Of a DNA stretch of 64,000 bases, positions 21,601-35,500 are shown in pieces. A program made the position numbers and the translations under genes. The notes under the pieces are model-generated. The model did no database searches. It saw only the letters and a list, made by a program, of their open reading frames with translations, and was not told where the DNA came from. The stretch lies in assembly GCF_051106095.1 (NCBI RefSeq), contig NC_135783.1, forward strand, positions 204,768,472-204,832,471. The letters are read 5' to 3'. The stretch comes from Pogona vitticeps. Taxonomy: Eukaryota; Chordata; Lepidosauria; Squamata; Agamidae. Every line of letters starts with the position of its first letter. The stretch's first letter is position 1.

Positions 21601-24600
21601 ATCCCTCTGCTGGGTAAATTTCAGAAAGCTGTTCCATTTGTAGGCATACAAGCGAGACGTGGAGGGTTTGATGGCATTGGTCAAGACCTCCTGAATTTCT
21701 GGACGATCCTCCACGCCGTCAGATGGAGCGTGTCGAGGTCGGGGTGAAGGACTTCGCCTGCTTCCTGGGTCAGTAGGTCCGGCCACATCGGAAGGGTTAC
21801 TGAGTCCACAGCCATGCTGACTAGGGTGGGAAACCACACTTGGCGAGGCCAAAAGGGTGCGATGAAGATGGCCGGAGTCATCGAGCGTCGGAGTTTGATC
21901 AGGGATCTCTGTATCAACGGGATCGGTGGAAATATGTACAAGAGACCCTGGTTCCATGGAATCATGAATGCGTCGCCGAGCGAGTGGTGACCGAGACCTG
22001 CCCGGGAGGCATAGCGGGAGCATTTTGCGTTGTGAGGGGATGCGAACACATCCAGCACTGGGGTCCCCCACTGGTTGCAAAGGTCCTGGAAGACCAGAGG
22101 GTTCAACTCCCATTCGTGAGTCTGATAGTGAAGCCTGCTCAGAGTGTCCGCAAGTGTGTTGTCCTCCGTGGCTACATGGATGGCCACCGGGTAGATATGA
22201 TGACGGTAACACCATTCCCAAAGGAGGATGGAGAGATACAGGAGTGAATGAGAGCGGGTTCCTCCCTGCTTGTTGACATAGTGCATTGTGGTAGTGTTGT
22301 CCGTCACTAGCTGAACTCCGCGGCCGCGGAGGAGAGGAAGGAAGGACTTGAAGGCCTTGATAACCGCCAGCAGTTCCAGGTAATTGATGTGGAACATGGC
22401 TTCTTGAGGCGTCCAGAGGGCGTGAATGGTGCGACGCCCGCAGTGCGCCCCCCAGCCGGACGGACTGGCGTCCGTTGTAACTTGAACGGTGAGACGGAGT
22501 GGACGAAAGGGCCGGCCAATCGTGAGATGGGGTGTGTACATCCACCACTGGAGTTGTCTGGTGAGCTCCGGGGTGACACGAAGGCGTTTCCTTTGACTGT
22601 CGATCATGGGGTCGAAAAGGGTGAGAAACCAAGATTGGAGCGACCGGAGTTTGAGGCGAGCGTGCGCTAGCGCCGGCGTCGTAGAAGACATCAGGCCGAG
22701 GAGGTGCTGGGCATGGTGGGCTGTCACCCGAGCACCGGGGAGAAATTTCCCGATGGCTCGTCGAATCTTGTGTATTCTTTCCGGGGGAAGAAAGACTCGA
22801 CCCTTTACAGCGTCCAAGCAGACCCCTATGTATTGAACTGTCTTGGAGGGAATGAGCCGGGACTTCTGTTTGTTGACAGTGAGACCGAGATTGGAAAGAA
22901 GATACAGAATGAATCTTGTGTCTTTCAGGGATTGCCTTCTCGAGGTGGAGACTACGAGCCAATCGTCCAGGTAAGGGTAAACGTGAAAGCCCCTGAGACG
23001 AAGGTAAGCCGCCACCGGAGCCATGACCTTGGTGAAGGTCCGGGGAGCTGTGGACAGACCGAATGGCAGGGCCTGGAATTCGTAGACCGTGTCCTGAAAG
23101 ATGAACCGAAGGAACCTGCGGTGGTCGGGGTGAATAGTGACGTGAAAGTATGCGTCCTTTAGATCTATAAGGACGAACCAGTTGCTCTTTTCCAGCAAGT
23201 GCATGATGGACTCTAAGGTAAGCATCCGAAACCGTCTGGGTCGCAGGTAAGTATTGAGGAGTCTTAGATCGAGGATGGGTCTTATGCCTCCTCCGCTTTT
23301 TGAGACGGCGAAGTAGCGGGAGTAAAACCCGCATTGTACGTCGTGAGGTGGTACTGTAGAGATGGCCTCTTTTTCTAAGAGAGATGATATTTCTTCCTCT
23401 AGCGAGGAGTCGAAGGGAGAATGAGTAATGAAACCCAGCGGAGGAGATCTTATAAACTCCAGCTGGTAACCGTGCTGAATAATTTTTAGAGCCCAAGTGT
23501 CGTTTGTGATGACAGACCAGTTGTGAAGAAACGGTTGAAGGCGGGTGGTAGGTGGTGAATGGGTGAAAACGGGGGGCCGAAAGTCAAAGATACTGTTTTT
23601 GTTTTCTGCCAGGTGGCTTAAAAGGTTGGCGGCGATGGGGCGGACGAGGGCGGTATCCCTGATAGCCCTGGACAGAAGAAGAGGACTGGCCAGAGCGCTG
23701 CTGAGGAAGGTGTTTGTAAGGACGGTATTGTTGGGAAGATTGATACTGTCCATAAGATTTACGCCATTGAGGGCGTCGCTGTCTAGATTGAGTCTGAACA
23801 GAATAGGACTTAGCAGTTCTCTTAGCCTTGTGAAGGTCCTCCAAATGGGAGTCGGTCTTTTCGTTGAACAGCCCGGTAGCGTCGAAGGCGAGGCTTTCAA
23901 CTTTTGACTTGACGTCCTCCATTATGTCCGCAGAACGGAGCCAAGCATGGCGCCGGATAGAGATGGCAGACATGAGGACTCTGGCAGAGATTTCTGCTGC
24001 ATGTCTGATGGAAAGACGTTCATACTTGGATACCGTCTGAGCTTCCTCATATGAGTTAAGAAAAGCTTGCCTGGTGTCTTCAGGTATCATTTTCAACCCA
24101 GGCAAAAGTTTGAGCCACAATTGTTTGTGATAAGCTCCCAAAACAGTTTGATAATTTATGACTCGAAGTAGCAAGGTGACAAGGGAGTAGATTTTCCTGC
24201 CGATGAGTTCCAGCTTTTTACCCTCCTTGTCGACTGGGGTAACATGAGCTTTGGCCGAAGGCCTTGAACAGCTTGTTTCAACAATGAGTGAGTTTGGAAT
24301 GGGATGCTTGAGCAGAAAATGAGTATCGGCCCCATGAATCTTGTAGAAGTGTTCTGTGCGACGAGGGACATTAGGTGTAGTCGCAGGCTGAGCCCAGAAC
24401 TCCTTGATGGCCTCCATAACTACAGGCACAAAGGCTATACTGGGGGGAGCGGTACTGTCCCTTTTTATGTCTCCAAAGAACAAGTCCTCTCCCGGAGGGG
24501 AAGGGAGATTCAAGTCCAATTTAAGCGTCTTGGCAAGCCTGGACATCATCTGAGAGTAAGAAGAAAAATCCTCAGATGGAGAAGGAGCGTGAGTATCGCC

Positions 24601-26459
24601 AGTATCGGAAAGCACCAGATCACCCGGAGGTAAATCATGCGGTGGTAAGGGTGGGGGTTGCTCCTGATCGGAGTCAGAAGACCGCTCCGTGGACACCTCA
24701 TCTGGATCAGAGGAGAAGACGTCCCTCTTCTTCTTTGGAGGGGGCTTCTCGACGTCGACCTGCGTTGTCGGGGGTCGAACGGGGACCACGGTCGGTGCCG
24801 AGGTGGGAGGGGCCGGTTGCGGTGGAGGGGCAACCGGTACCGGAAGAGGGTGGTCTTTGGCTCGAATGGCCCGGCGTCGGCGTCGAGGTCGGGTCGACTC
24901 CGAAGAAGAAGAGACATATATGTACCGGATCTTTTTGCGGTACCGGTCTCGAGAGGCGGATGTCGACGACGAAGGAGGAGACCGCGAACGGCCGCGTCGA
25001 CGTCGATGGTGCTTACGACGCTTAGGGCGGTCGGAATCCGCCGAACGGGAAGAAGAGGACCGACGTCGGTGCTTGCTACGACGTCGATGAGAATGGTGCT
25101 TCTTCTTAGAGCGTTTACGCTTAGAGGATTTCGAGTCCGAGCGATCACTAGAGTCGGACTGAGTGGAAGCTCGATGCCTCTTCTTCGATCGTTTCCGTCG
25201 AGGAGACTTCGACCTCGAGCGGCCGGAGGATGGGGACCGACTCGGGGAGCCATGCTTCTCCGTGCGAGAACGTTTGCCTCGAGGAGATTTAGACCTCGAG
25301 CGCACAGGTGATCGAGGTATCTTCTCTCGAGGAGATCTCGAGTCCGAGTGTACGGACGAGATCGACACGGGAGGCGACCCCTGGCCCGCAGGAAAAGGGC
25401 TATGTGGGGCAGAAGCGAGGCCAGTAGTGACAGCGACTAACTGGCTCGGCGTCGGGGAAGACCTTCCCGAAGGCGGTATCACTTCAGTACGTCGAGCAGG
25501 AGGAGGCGCGGGTGCCTCGGCCGAGGCCCCGAAGCGCCTCGACAACTCCTCAAGAATCGGCGATGGGATGGAACCCGAGCTCGGAGAAAGTGGAATAGAT
25601 GTCATTTTAAGCTGGGCGGCCGCCTTAGCTTTGGACGATTTCGACGGCTTAGCTTTCGGAGCCGGAGGCTCGGGTGAAGCAGGAGCGGCCGATTTCGACG
25701 ACGCGGATTTCTTCGACATTTTGGAAACTTTGGAGACGACTGAGTGAACAGGAGCTGCTCGAGAAGTGGAAGCCATTTCCCCCTCCGAGGGCGCCGTGGA
25801 AGACAACGTTGACTCCCACAGATGAAGTTTAAGGCGCTGTTGGCGAGCCTTGAGAGCGGCCTTAGTGAAGGCTTTGCAGTGTGGGCAAGCTTTGGGATTG
25901 TGCGACTCGCCCAAACAATACAGGCAAGTATCGTGGCCGTCTTGATGGGGGATTTTGCGGTCGCACACCACACACCTGCTGAACGGCCCTGAAGGGGACA
26001 TAGGGTAGTAAGGAAACCGAAACGACAAGTCCAAGGATAAGGCAGAGCAGTCCAAACACAGTCCGAGTAAGCCAGAAAATACACCGGGTCGTCAAGTTGA
26101 AGGGAAAAAGCGCTAGGGTAGTCCGTGAGCGAAGCAAGGGTCAAAGCCAAAAATCAGATAGATCGCAATAACGCAGCAATAAACGCAGCTAAGACGAGAG
26201 GCTCCAAACCGCTAGGCGGAAAAATGGAACTGAGGGACGGTTAGGCTGGGCGTGCGCAGTAGGGGTAGTCCTAAACATTGTTACTTTTCTCTTGCAGCTA
26301 GAAAACGTTCCGAGAGGCCCAACGCTGGCGCTGGTATTAACCCTTTGTGTGCATTCACAGAAGACCACGATGAAGAAACACCGGTGCTCAAAAGTGTTAC
26401 ACTAAGATTAACTGAATCATAAAATCAACATAGCAGACTGGGACAAAGAATGTCATCTT

Positions 26460-26536
<77 letters not shown>

Positions 26537-29500
26537 GAGCAAGGCATTATGCAGAGAAGCCAGAGTAACATACTCCAGTTACCCCTGGCCTCTCTGGGTG
26601 GATACTCAGATTCTTCTACTTTTATTTTATTTTTTGTTTCCTGGCTCTTGGTATGTGGGTGGAACAACAGAAGCATTTCTTCAGACATGGGCATTTTAAT
26701 GCCCTGCAATACTTTGGCCTTGGAATCTGCATTTGGAATTGGTATAACTACGATAACGACAATTGAGATTGTTTATTAATGGGTAGCTTATTGGATTTAT
26801 TTTCCCCACCAGCTTCCGAGCTGATTCCTCTGTTACGTTGGGTTTCTTTGAGTGCTTTTTTGTTTGAGGATTTTTTTTTCACTGAGGATACTTTGCACAA
26901 ACATTATTTAGATGGTGTTTGTTGCTCAGAAAATTCCACCTTGCAGCAGTTTCTGTGCTCCACTTGGAAGCACCAAAGGCTGCAGAAGTGTCTAGCAGCT
27001 GAGATCTACATGGTAGCAATCCATTCATGACAAAGGAGTCAACAATTCCCACAGACTGAAAAAGTGAACCCAAATAGTTACAGGCAGATAGATGAAGTTA
27101 CGATTCACCTTCCCCTGTTAACATCAACTGGGTCTAACTCTTTGCTGGATTCTGTCCTTCATTTCTTTTACGTAGGTGTGTTCTTTTAAACTGCAGAATG
27201 CTTGAAGGATTAGAACAAATCGTAAGCATGCAATTAAAAATACAGTAGCTCTCAGTGGAGGTGGTGATGCTGAACAGCATTTAATTAAACTTCTGCTTCA
27301 AGAAAAAAATGATTGAGTGGGAAATTTATGCCCCATTTGTTGATGCTGGTAAGAGTATTTTTTAAAAAAAAGCTCTTTTAACAAACTTTTTTTATTACTT
27401 TTTAAACCATATTTTAATGTAAATTGTGAGCAGTAATTCCAGCTGTCACTCACTGCTTGACATGGATCTGACTTTAGCTGTTGCTCCATTAAAAGGACTA
27501 CAAGCTAAGTAAAATGAAGGTCTGGGAGAAAAGCCCATGTACCAGAGTTGTTTGCTGTTATTGCCTTAGTGTTTTTTTTTAACTGCAAGAAAGCTTCTTC
27601 TTCACATCCTGATCAACCTCTTTTAGTCTGATTATCGGGGAGTAGCCGTATGTGTGAATTTCTGTTGCACAAAGCCCTTGCCTTTAAAAAGCCGAAATGT
27701 GTATACCATGGTAAACATTTGTCCGAGCAAAGCTTTTGTATCTCCTTGCATATCATTCACAGAACAAGGATGGGGAAAGGAGGAGTGGATCTTAAGGACA
27801 GGATGAGCTGTTAAATCTAAAGAAGTCTTGAGAGCATCGGTGTTGTGGCAAGCCTCTGTGCAGCAGCTGTCATGCCAAATCGGTTCCCTGCACAGAAGTC
27901 ACCGGAAATGTAAAAAAAATGGCATGTAAAGATAATATAATCATTTCTACTTCTGAACTCTTATAGATCAATATGAAGGAAATACTGCACATATTTCCTT
28001 TACATTTCCTTTACTCCAGTAGATTGTAGCACATGAAGCGGCAGGTTCTTGCCCATGTTTCTATGGTTAAGTAAGCTGCTTTTGAAACACTCGGAGGGGC
28101 GTCTCTTGGGGTGATGGGGAAAAAATGATAAAACTTGTGAATGTGGGGATGATTCTGGGGCAGCAAGACAATCACCTTAATTCCCCCCTCCCAAAAAAAA
28201 ATCTGATGGCATATGGGGCATGGCCATATCCTTGATGTGAGGGGCACCACCAATGTGGTTAGCTGGTGCCTTTCTGTCCTAGTGCTTTAGCCTGAGAATT
28301 AGCTCTGCTTTCCACATGCCTTATCTGTGCGTGGAAGGTGGAAGGGGGGAGGGGGAGGAAAGCCAGAAGCACTCTGTCAGGCTGAATCCCCCAACATGGA
28401 AAAATCAGACGGCTTCAAAATGTCCGCTGACTGAACCTGGTTCCTCCTCTAGCCTTTCTCACAAGAGGAAGGTGAGCAAGGAATTAGACCGCCATGGAGG
28501 TCTCTGGCTCTTGTGTACCTGGCGAATGAATACCAAGGTGGAAAGAGGGGGGGGGGAAGAACAGTGTAAAAGAAAGGATTTGGGGGTGGGAGAAATGAGA
28601 GTGAAACTGGTCGTTTTTAACCTAGGTGAGTGGATGTGAGCACTGGGGTGAGTACTAATGTTGGGAATGGGTGGTGGGGGAGAGAAATCGGTGTGGAAAA
28701 GAAATGTGGATTGGGGAATAATGGAGGCAGGGAAATGGGGTGGGGTGAGACTCATGAGTTTTTAATTTGGGTTAAACTATGTACATTTGGACACATGGTG
28801 ACAACTCAGCTGCCGATTCAAATGAAGTGTAGGTGCATTTAGCCCTGGGACTGCCTGCTCCAGTAGGTAGTGGCTCTAGCTTTAGATCTTTTCAGCTGAA
28901 AATGTTGGGAGCCTGTGCCTATCAATGTGCTGAGAATGTCCTCTAATACTGTGCTAGGCCTACTCTCTGTGATGTTGATACCTTAACACATTTAAGGGGT
29001 GTGCATTTTTTTCCTGGAGCAATTGTTTATGTCTTAAAACACACAGCTGCAAACCAGGGGCGGTACATTTTGAACACACCTCTGTAAATCACTGTCCTTC
29101 TTGAATTGCAAATCCAAATAAAACATGGATGAGGGAGCAGAATGTGTCTTGTTTATATTCTGGAGAAAGTATATGCCAGCAGAAGGAAAGGACCTTGAAA
29201 TGACTTGCCTGGTGGCAATTTTCTAAAGTGGCTTCCCATTTCAACCTAGTTTCACAGGCGGCTACATTCTTTTTATAATACTCTTCGTCATCCTTTGCCA
29301 GTTTGGTTGCAGATTTTTCCAGGTTTCGGAGTAACTAAAATGAAAACATAAATGCAAGATCGTTTTTAAAAAAGAGAGAGAGAGAGAGAGAGAAATAATT
29401 TCATTCAGTAGAGGTACTGTCCTCGTAAGCTCTATTAGCTGGTTCGAATTACTTTTTAGTTATGCCTACATAAAATCAGGAGAGATAAGGTTGATAGTAC

Positions 29501-32500
29501 TTTTATGGCCCAGAACCATATAACGTGCACATAAAAATAAGCAGAAAATGAAAATGGAGAAAAATCATTGTCGTAGGCTATGGAGCACTGAAACATTCTC
29601 TTCCCATAAGATACTTCACAGATTGATGCCTGTCATTCTATAAAATGAGTGTAAGGAGAGTTGGTCTGGAACAAAGCAGATTTTGTTTTAGGCTCCAAGA
29701 TCCTGTGGGGCTACTCACCATTGGCATTCACCCCCCATCACATTATTCCTGGCAACCCTCAGTAGGAAAAGTCGCCACCCCACTGTGTGGTTGCTTGCCA
29801 ACCCATCTCCTAAGGCTACTGACCTGGGGACATGGTTGTGGGGACATTCTTCCTCTACATGCTCCCTCTATGGTTGCAAGCAGGTCAACTGGCTGTTTAA
29901 AGCAATCCTTACTCAGAGTTGAGAAAAAGTTACTTTTTCAAACTACAGCTCCCCAAACTGTTTTTTTTAATTACCTTTCCACAGCTGTGTCCTTAGATGG
30001 TTCAGAAGCATACGTACATACATACGTCAAGATTTACCTTTCTTTTCGTCTTTGGTGATGCCAATGCTTGGGAGCTTTCTGTTTCACGGAAAAGTGCTTC
30101 GTGCTCTTTGGTGAATTCCTTTAACTTCTTTTTAGCCTACCACAAAATACAATGGCATCAACGAGGGCAGTGGGCTGGGGAGGTGCAGCGCGGCCCAAGT
30201 ATTTCCAGGCTGAGCTTCTGCAATGATCGCTCACGCTGCTTATTACTCCATATCCTCATTACTGTTCGCTCCCCAAACTTATTGTGTTTTAATAAAGGAT
30301 GCCAAGTGAGCTGTTCCCTGCGCTGGAAGCAGGGAATATCTCACTATCTTCGATTGCACAGTACAAGAAAATATAATTGTACAGCCCTGTTTATTGCTCT
30401 TGAATACACAAATTAACCCTTGGAGTTACAAATCCCATTAAGAGAAACAGTGGCTCTCCTAAGAGCTGCTTCAGCTAGAATTCAGCTATGTTGGAAAGTC
30501 TCTACCAGAAATACTTAAAAACAACAGCTGTTTATATTTGCTATCATGAAAGGGCTTCAGTGACTTGGTTTAGTACAACAAGGTTTGGCCAGAACAAACC
30601 CATGTGCGAAAGAGCAGTTCTGCAAGGATTTTTGTTGTTGTTTCATGACGAAGCATCATCCACAATGGATCACAGCCTTTACTATTATAACATTCATACA
30701 AAAGCTATCCTAATCCTTGAGGTAGTTAGCTCATTATAGCCCTGACTCTGCACATAGCATCTACTTGTTTTTCACTTCCCATTGTCCTCGGATCAGCTCT
30801 CCCTCATGGCCAGCTGGAGAAAGAAAGATCCAGGAGAAACAAGGGAAGCACTTCGTGGTAAACCTCACAAACAAACCAGACACCTTTGAGGCATCCAGAC
30901 CTTGGTAGCGTCATCACTGACATCACACTCTGTTCTTTTGGTGTTAATCCTTTCCAACCTTTTTTGCTTGCAACCCTATGACCTTCATTAACAAAGACCT
31001 TTCTCTTTAGGCAGGCTGTCCCTGAGTGGGGTTTTAAATGGATCATTGTACCTTATTGCTTTGACTGGGTTTTGGGGTTACTTATGGGTTATTGTTTTTT
31101 TTTTGTATACTTGCCATTGCTGAAGTGAGTTGCCTTGGGTCCTTTTTAAAGGAGAAAGGCGGGGTAAAAATATTTTACATCAATCAATCAATCAATATGT
31201 GGGTTTGGGGTAAACTGGGGTGGACAGCATGGCCCTCCCGATATAAATTGGGGTTGCAGCTCCCATTATTCTGCACCACTGGTCATGCCGCCGTGAACTG
31301 AGAGGAGCTTTAGGACAAAATCAGCTGGAAGGCCACAACTCTTACCCCAGGTAGATGATGCCAACACACTTTTGCAATTAGAAAAGGTAGGGACTTGCCT
31401 TTATTTGTTGACGCCAATTGCTGAGAACCGCTTCAGCTGCCTTCTCAACTGTATTGTCTAGCTTATGGAAGAGAAACATCATGACATTTGAAAAGCACAG
31501 TTAGGTTTTTTCTTCTTCTAGCATTTGAAGTGCCTGATTAACACTACAGGGATCAAATCGCTTCCGGGCATCCAGCTTAAGTACATTTAGCCACAGTAGA
31601 TCTTACTTATGTATTCGTTTACTTTTCTTTAAAACCAAGGGCAAGGGGAAAATAAAATCACATCAAAGTTAGAGGAACCCACATCATCATAAATCCCATT
31701 GCTGTAAGTTTCTATTGCAGTCCTGTTCCTGTTGACTCAAAAGAACTTCTCTTCTGGCATCCTGCAGCATCGGAGGAGTTTATGTCTGTGCTTAGAGGAG
31801 AGGTCCCTACCCCTCTGGTTGGTCACCTTGCTCGCACAAGCAACCCCAAGTCTGAACAAAGTCCTGCTGTCACATAAGCTCTAAACACAAGCAAGGACCC
31901 ATATTCCTTCAAGATTCTTGCTCACTTGTAGAGCTTACAGACACGCAGCAATTTCTTCAGGGTCACCATTAGGTGCGTGAACAAAGCAATGACAGAGGGC
32001 AGGAGAGGTACAAGATTCCCTCTTGGCACACGGGTGCATCTGGAGACTATAATGCCCAAATAGGCCTGGTAACAATAACATGAATTTAATGGCACAGAAC
32101 TGCAGTCTTACTTCCGAAAGGCATGCTTATATAATGCTGGAATCCACCCAAGCTGTCCCCGTGCAGAAAGCCTGCTGTTTTAATTTGCACGTGTTCTTTA
32201 GTTCACAATATATAGCTTTTAAACATCCAAGGCCTTAAACTTTTTCACGCTATTTACCCTATAACATGTTAAATTAGGTCCTTGATACTCAAATTTTCTG
32301 TACTCAAGCCCCAGAGATGCACACATCCAAATTTTTTGGGTATGCAACAGATTGAAGGGGAAACAACCGCAGTATAAAGACATTCCAAGCCAGTCACCTA
32401 ACACCATGACCCCCATTTTTATGTTAGTCATAGACAGGTGCCCTACAGAAGCAGGCTACCTGGTGAAACATCATTGCATTCAGACATCTTGCAGGCACAC

Positions 32501-35500
32501 CTGCCTTCTCAAATCTCTGCAATAAGTCCAAATATGAAACCAAAGATTGCCATCTAGCTGTCTCAAGGTAAGCACGACCCTACTATAGGAATATATACAT
32601 CTCTCTAGCAGTCGAAGTATTCAATAAGCTTGGCATGTTTTTGGAATGGGTGCTTCCTTAAATGCCAAAAGCTGTCTGTGATAGTACATCATTTTTCTCA
32701 CTTCTATTTAATGTATATTCTTGTCTGATTGGTCACTGAAGGCAAATAGAGGCTTAAACTGCAGCTCTGATTGCCATGGCCCATGTCTCTAAGGAAATAC
32801 ATTGCAGGAAGTAAACATATTAATTAGAAAAAAATCCTCTAGTTGCTGGAATCCTATTGCTTGCATATGCCAGCATACTGGTGTAAATTCAATTCTTGAA
32901 AAATCCTCCAGTTCATGAATGTGGGATACTGTGCTTCGTTATCCTCTAGGAAATGGCCTGATATTGCTGCACAATGTTGTGCCTGCTTTGAGAGCAGGAA
33001 AAGGGATACCAAGCTCTACATAGCAAAGGCTTGCCTGAATGTTAACAACACCAATGACAGCAGTCTAGATGGTCTACAGCAGGGGTCGTGGGCTTGCCGG
33101 AGCTGGACCGCAGATACGGATCTCTGCCCCCCCACACACACACATGTGGAGGGCGCTGTCGCACTCGCTGGGGGGGTGTCACTCTCGTGGGGGGGTTGTG
33201 CTCACGGGGGGGTCGTGTTGCGCTCACGGTCTACAGGATACCCTCTTCTGCTCACTAGTTTGTGAATACAAAGTACACTAAGTAAAGAAAAATCCCAGAA
33301 GCAGTCTCCTTTTTTCATCAGTTAACCACTTCTCACCCAAACATGAAGCAATTGTCATGACTGTTTTTAAAGAAGAGTGAATGGCTTATCATGCTCCTAC
33401 TGCATGGCGTGCAAAGAGGAATGCAAGCAGCGACTCCTTAACTAGCAGTTGTTTCCCAGTGTAATGTATGGTGTTGCACTTATATTGCTGTATGCAAGCA
33501 ATGAAATTCTGTCTATTCCCTTTAAAGTCTTAGTGTCCTTCATTCCGTGGACCATCTATGTTTGTTTAGAGTTCTAATGATGTTCTACTATATTGTGTTG
33601 GCCATGCAAAATCCCCTTTGCTTATTCTGCTCGGGTTTTTTTCAACATGTTCAGAGGTGGAAATCAGACAAGGTCAAAAGGAAGGATGTTCTTGTCAATC
33701 AGAGAAGCTTGGCTCCCAAGACAGGCATTTGTTGTATGACCTTGAGTTCTAACTAACATCATTTCATGCGCAACCACTGAGATCCAAACATTGCTTGTGG
33801 TGTGAGACAATCAACTTTGTTTGAACTCACTGTTTTTTTCCTCTTCTCATGTTCCACCAGAATGTGATTTGTTGGGTTTATTGCTTCTGTCTGAAGGTCT
33901 TTGCCAAGTTTCCTGGGTGTACAACATAAAACACACCTGCTGCATGAAACTTGGCCTTTCCAGAAATAACATGCCAGACAACCACAGAGGAAATGGCTGT
34001 AAATAGAATTCAGGCAATCCCAGAGAAAAGCACTTTGAATGAAATGTTTATTACATGGGTTTTAAACGCCTCCCAGCCCTCAGCAAATTTTGAATAATAA
34101 ACTAAACTGTCCTTACTTGTGCAAATCGGATGCAGCTTTCATCTCATCTGAAACACAAATCCAGGCACTGCAAATATAACTAAAGAGAAACAAACAAACA
34201 AAAAGACATGCCTTTACATCAGCTTCTGATGTCAGTGTTAGCATGCGAAGAAACTGGCTAGTAAAACAGTTTACCAGTTCTGTGGTTAAACGTGCATGTG
34301 ATGTGGGACTGCATAACTAACTGAGCACCAGAGAAGTTCTACAGTCATTGCTTTGCAAGAAAAACTGCAGGTGTTCATTGCTTGAGAGGACTGACCACGT
34401 ACATTTTAGGAGCTGGGAAGCAGCCTTATATCTGATAATAATTTTGGGGAGGTGGAGGGAGCAGGAACACGGAGTGAGGCAAAGCTCAGTGCAAAGCACA
34501 GCCTGAGTTCCACACAAGCAGAAGTTGCTTATCCTGGAAGTTAATGGTGGAGAGGTGCCATTCCCATTCCATTGTCCATATATACTTGGTTATTGTACAG
34601 GAGACAACAGGGATCGCTATTGGGCACAGGACTTTCCAGTCACAATGAATGAAGAAAAGTGCAGAACAGGTGATCCCATTTGATTTCATCACCTTCTATC
34701 ACTTTCTGGGAGAGAGCCTCAGAATTGCTAATAATACTATTTTGATGAATATGAGACACATCCGTTCTTATTCATTTCTCTCTCATTTGTCACCTTCATT
34801 CGCCCCATGTCCATAAGATCACCTCACACCAATATTCCAATTGTCTGCCTGCTCTGTTATTTCCCCTCCCTTTCCTTGTCTAGCCACTGCTGCTGCCGTG
34901 GACCTGACCGCCTTGCCCAGCCAACCTCCCTGCTCTTCTTCTCCCTCCTTCCTGATGCCGTCACTGTCCGCCTCATCTTGTTGCCCAACCAGCCCGTCAG
35001 CCAGCCCTGTTGCTCTTTCCCCTCCTTCTTCCCATCACCTTTATGCATGCATGTCTTTGCCCAGCCAGCCCTGTGGGATGGGGAAAACTGAATTGAAAGA
35101 ACCTGGAAGAGTTCCTCTCTTTTGAGATGAACAACAAGAGTTGTGCAATAGAAGAGGATCTCCTCAATGAACCAAACTAAAAACAAAACAACATTTTCCA
35201 CCTTGCATATCCCCAGTTACTATGCATGAGAACCACTTCAATCTATGCGGCTAGGTCAGAATCCGTGACAAACCCTTGGCCCAGCAAGCGAACAGAGGAA
35301 ACTAGCACGTGTGCTTCTAGAGCTGCATCTATCCTATCTAGCAGCCAGGCCCTCATATATCTACACAACCCTACAGAAGCACAGGGGGACCCTGTGCATG
35401 CCATGCGATGCCACTTACTTGACCTTTGATTTGTTCAACACTTTGGCGAGCTTGTTGGCCAGTTTCTCCAGTCCTTTGCCGTATGTAATCTCCAAATTTG

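Larger units (their letters stand above)
20308..26378 (-). mobile_element. DIRS-type tyrosine-recombinase retrotransposon, looks whole
   Basis: This element of about 6.07 kb has inverted terminal repeats (20308-20500 against 26215-26378), an internal complementary region at 20562-20660 and three long overlapping minus-strand frames: Gag-like, reverse transcriptase/RNase H and a tyrosine recombinase. That architecture defines the DIRS group, which integrates through a circular intermediate and leaves no target duplication; none is seen here. All three frames are open over their expected domains, so it looks whole and is probably young. It sits in a NOSTRIN intron in the same transcriptional direction as the gene. 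Confidence 0.93.
19535..29208 (-). other. NOSTRIN: NOSTRIN intron carrying the DIRS element
   Basis: This 9.7-kb intron begins with a GC dinucleotide at its 5' end (next to 29209) and ends at the exon at 19534. The DIRS element (20308-26378) and the adjacent TAC microsatellite make up most of it. A 22-base unit (AGTCACTGCTCCCTCACATCC core) is repeated in tandem at 19808-19852. The stretch 26540-29200 has no gene; 28320-28760 is purine-rich. Confidence 0.7.

Noticed and set aside
21730-23496. Upstream 580 codons of the 934-codon minus-strand frame
   Set aside because: This part overlaps RT/RNase H in another frame and has no domain of its own; only the C-terminal recombinase part is believable.
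21840-25750. Plus-strand frames of 100-217 codons opposite the DIRS element
   Set aside because: They are shadows of the minus-strand Gag and RT frames, especially the arginine/serine-rich repeat region, and show no recognisable domain.
26425-26780. Polythreonine and polyvaline frames
   Set aside because: They arise from the TAC microsatellite.
31500-31560. Minus-strand QALQMLEEEKT, considered as the NOSTRIN exon before 31461
   Set aside because: No donor follows it; the correct exon was found at 33831-33912 with right length, phase and similarity.
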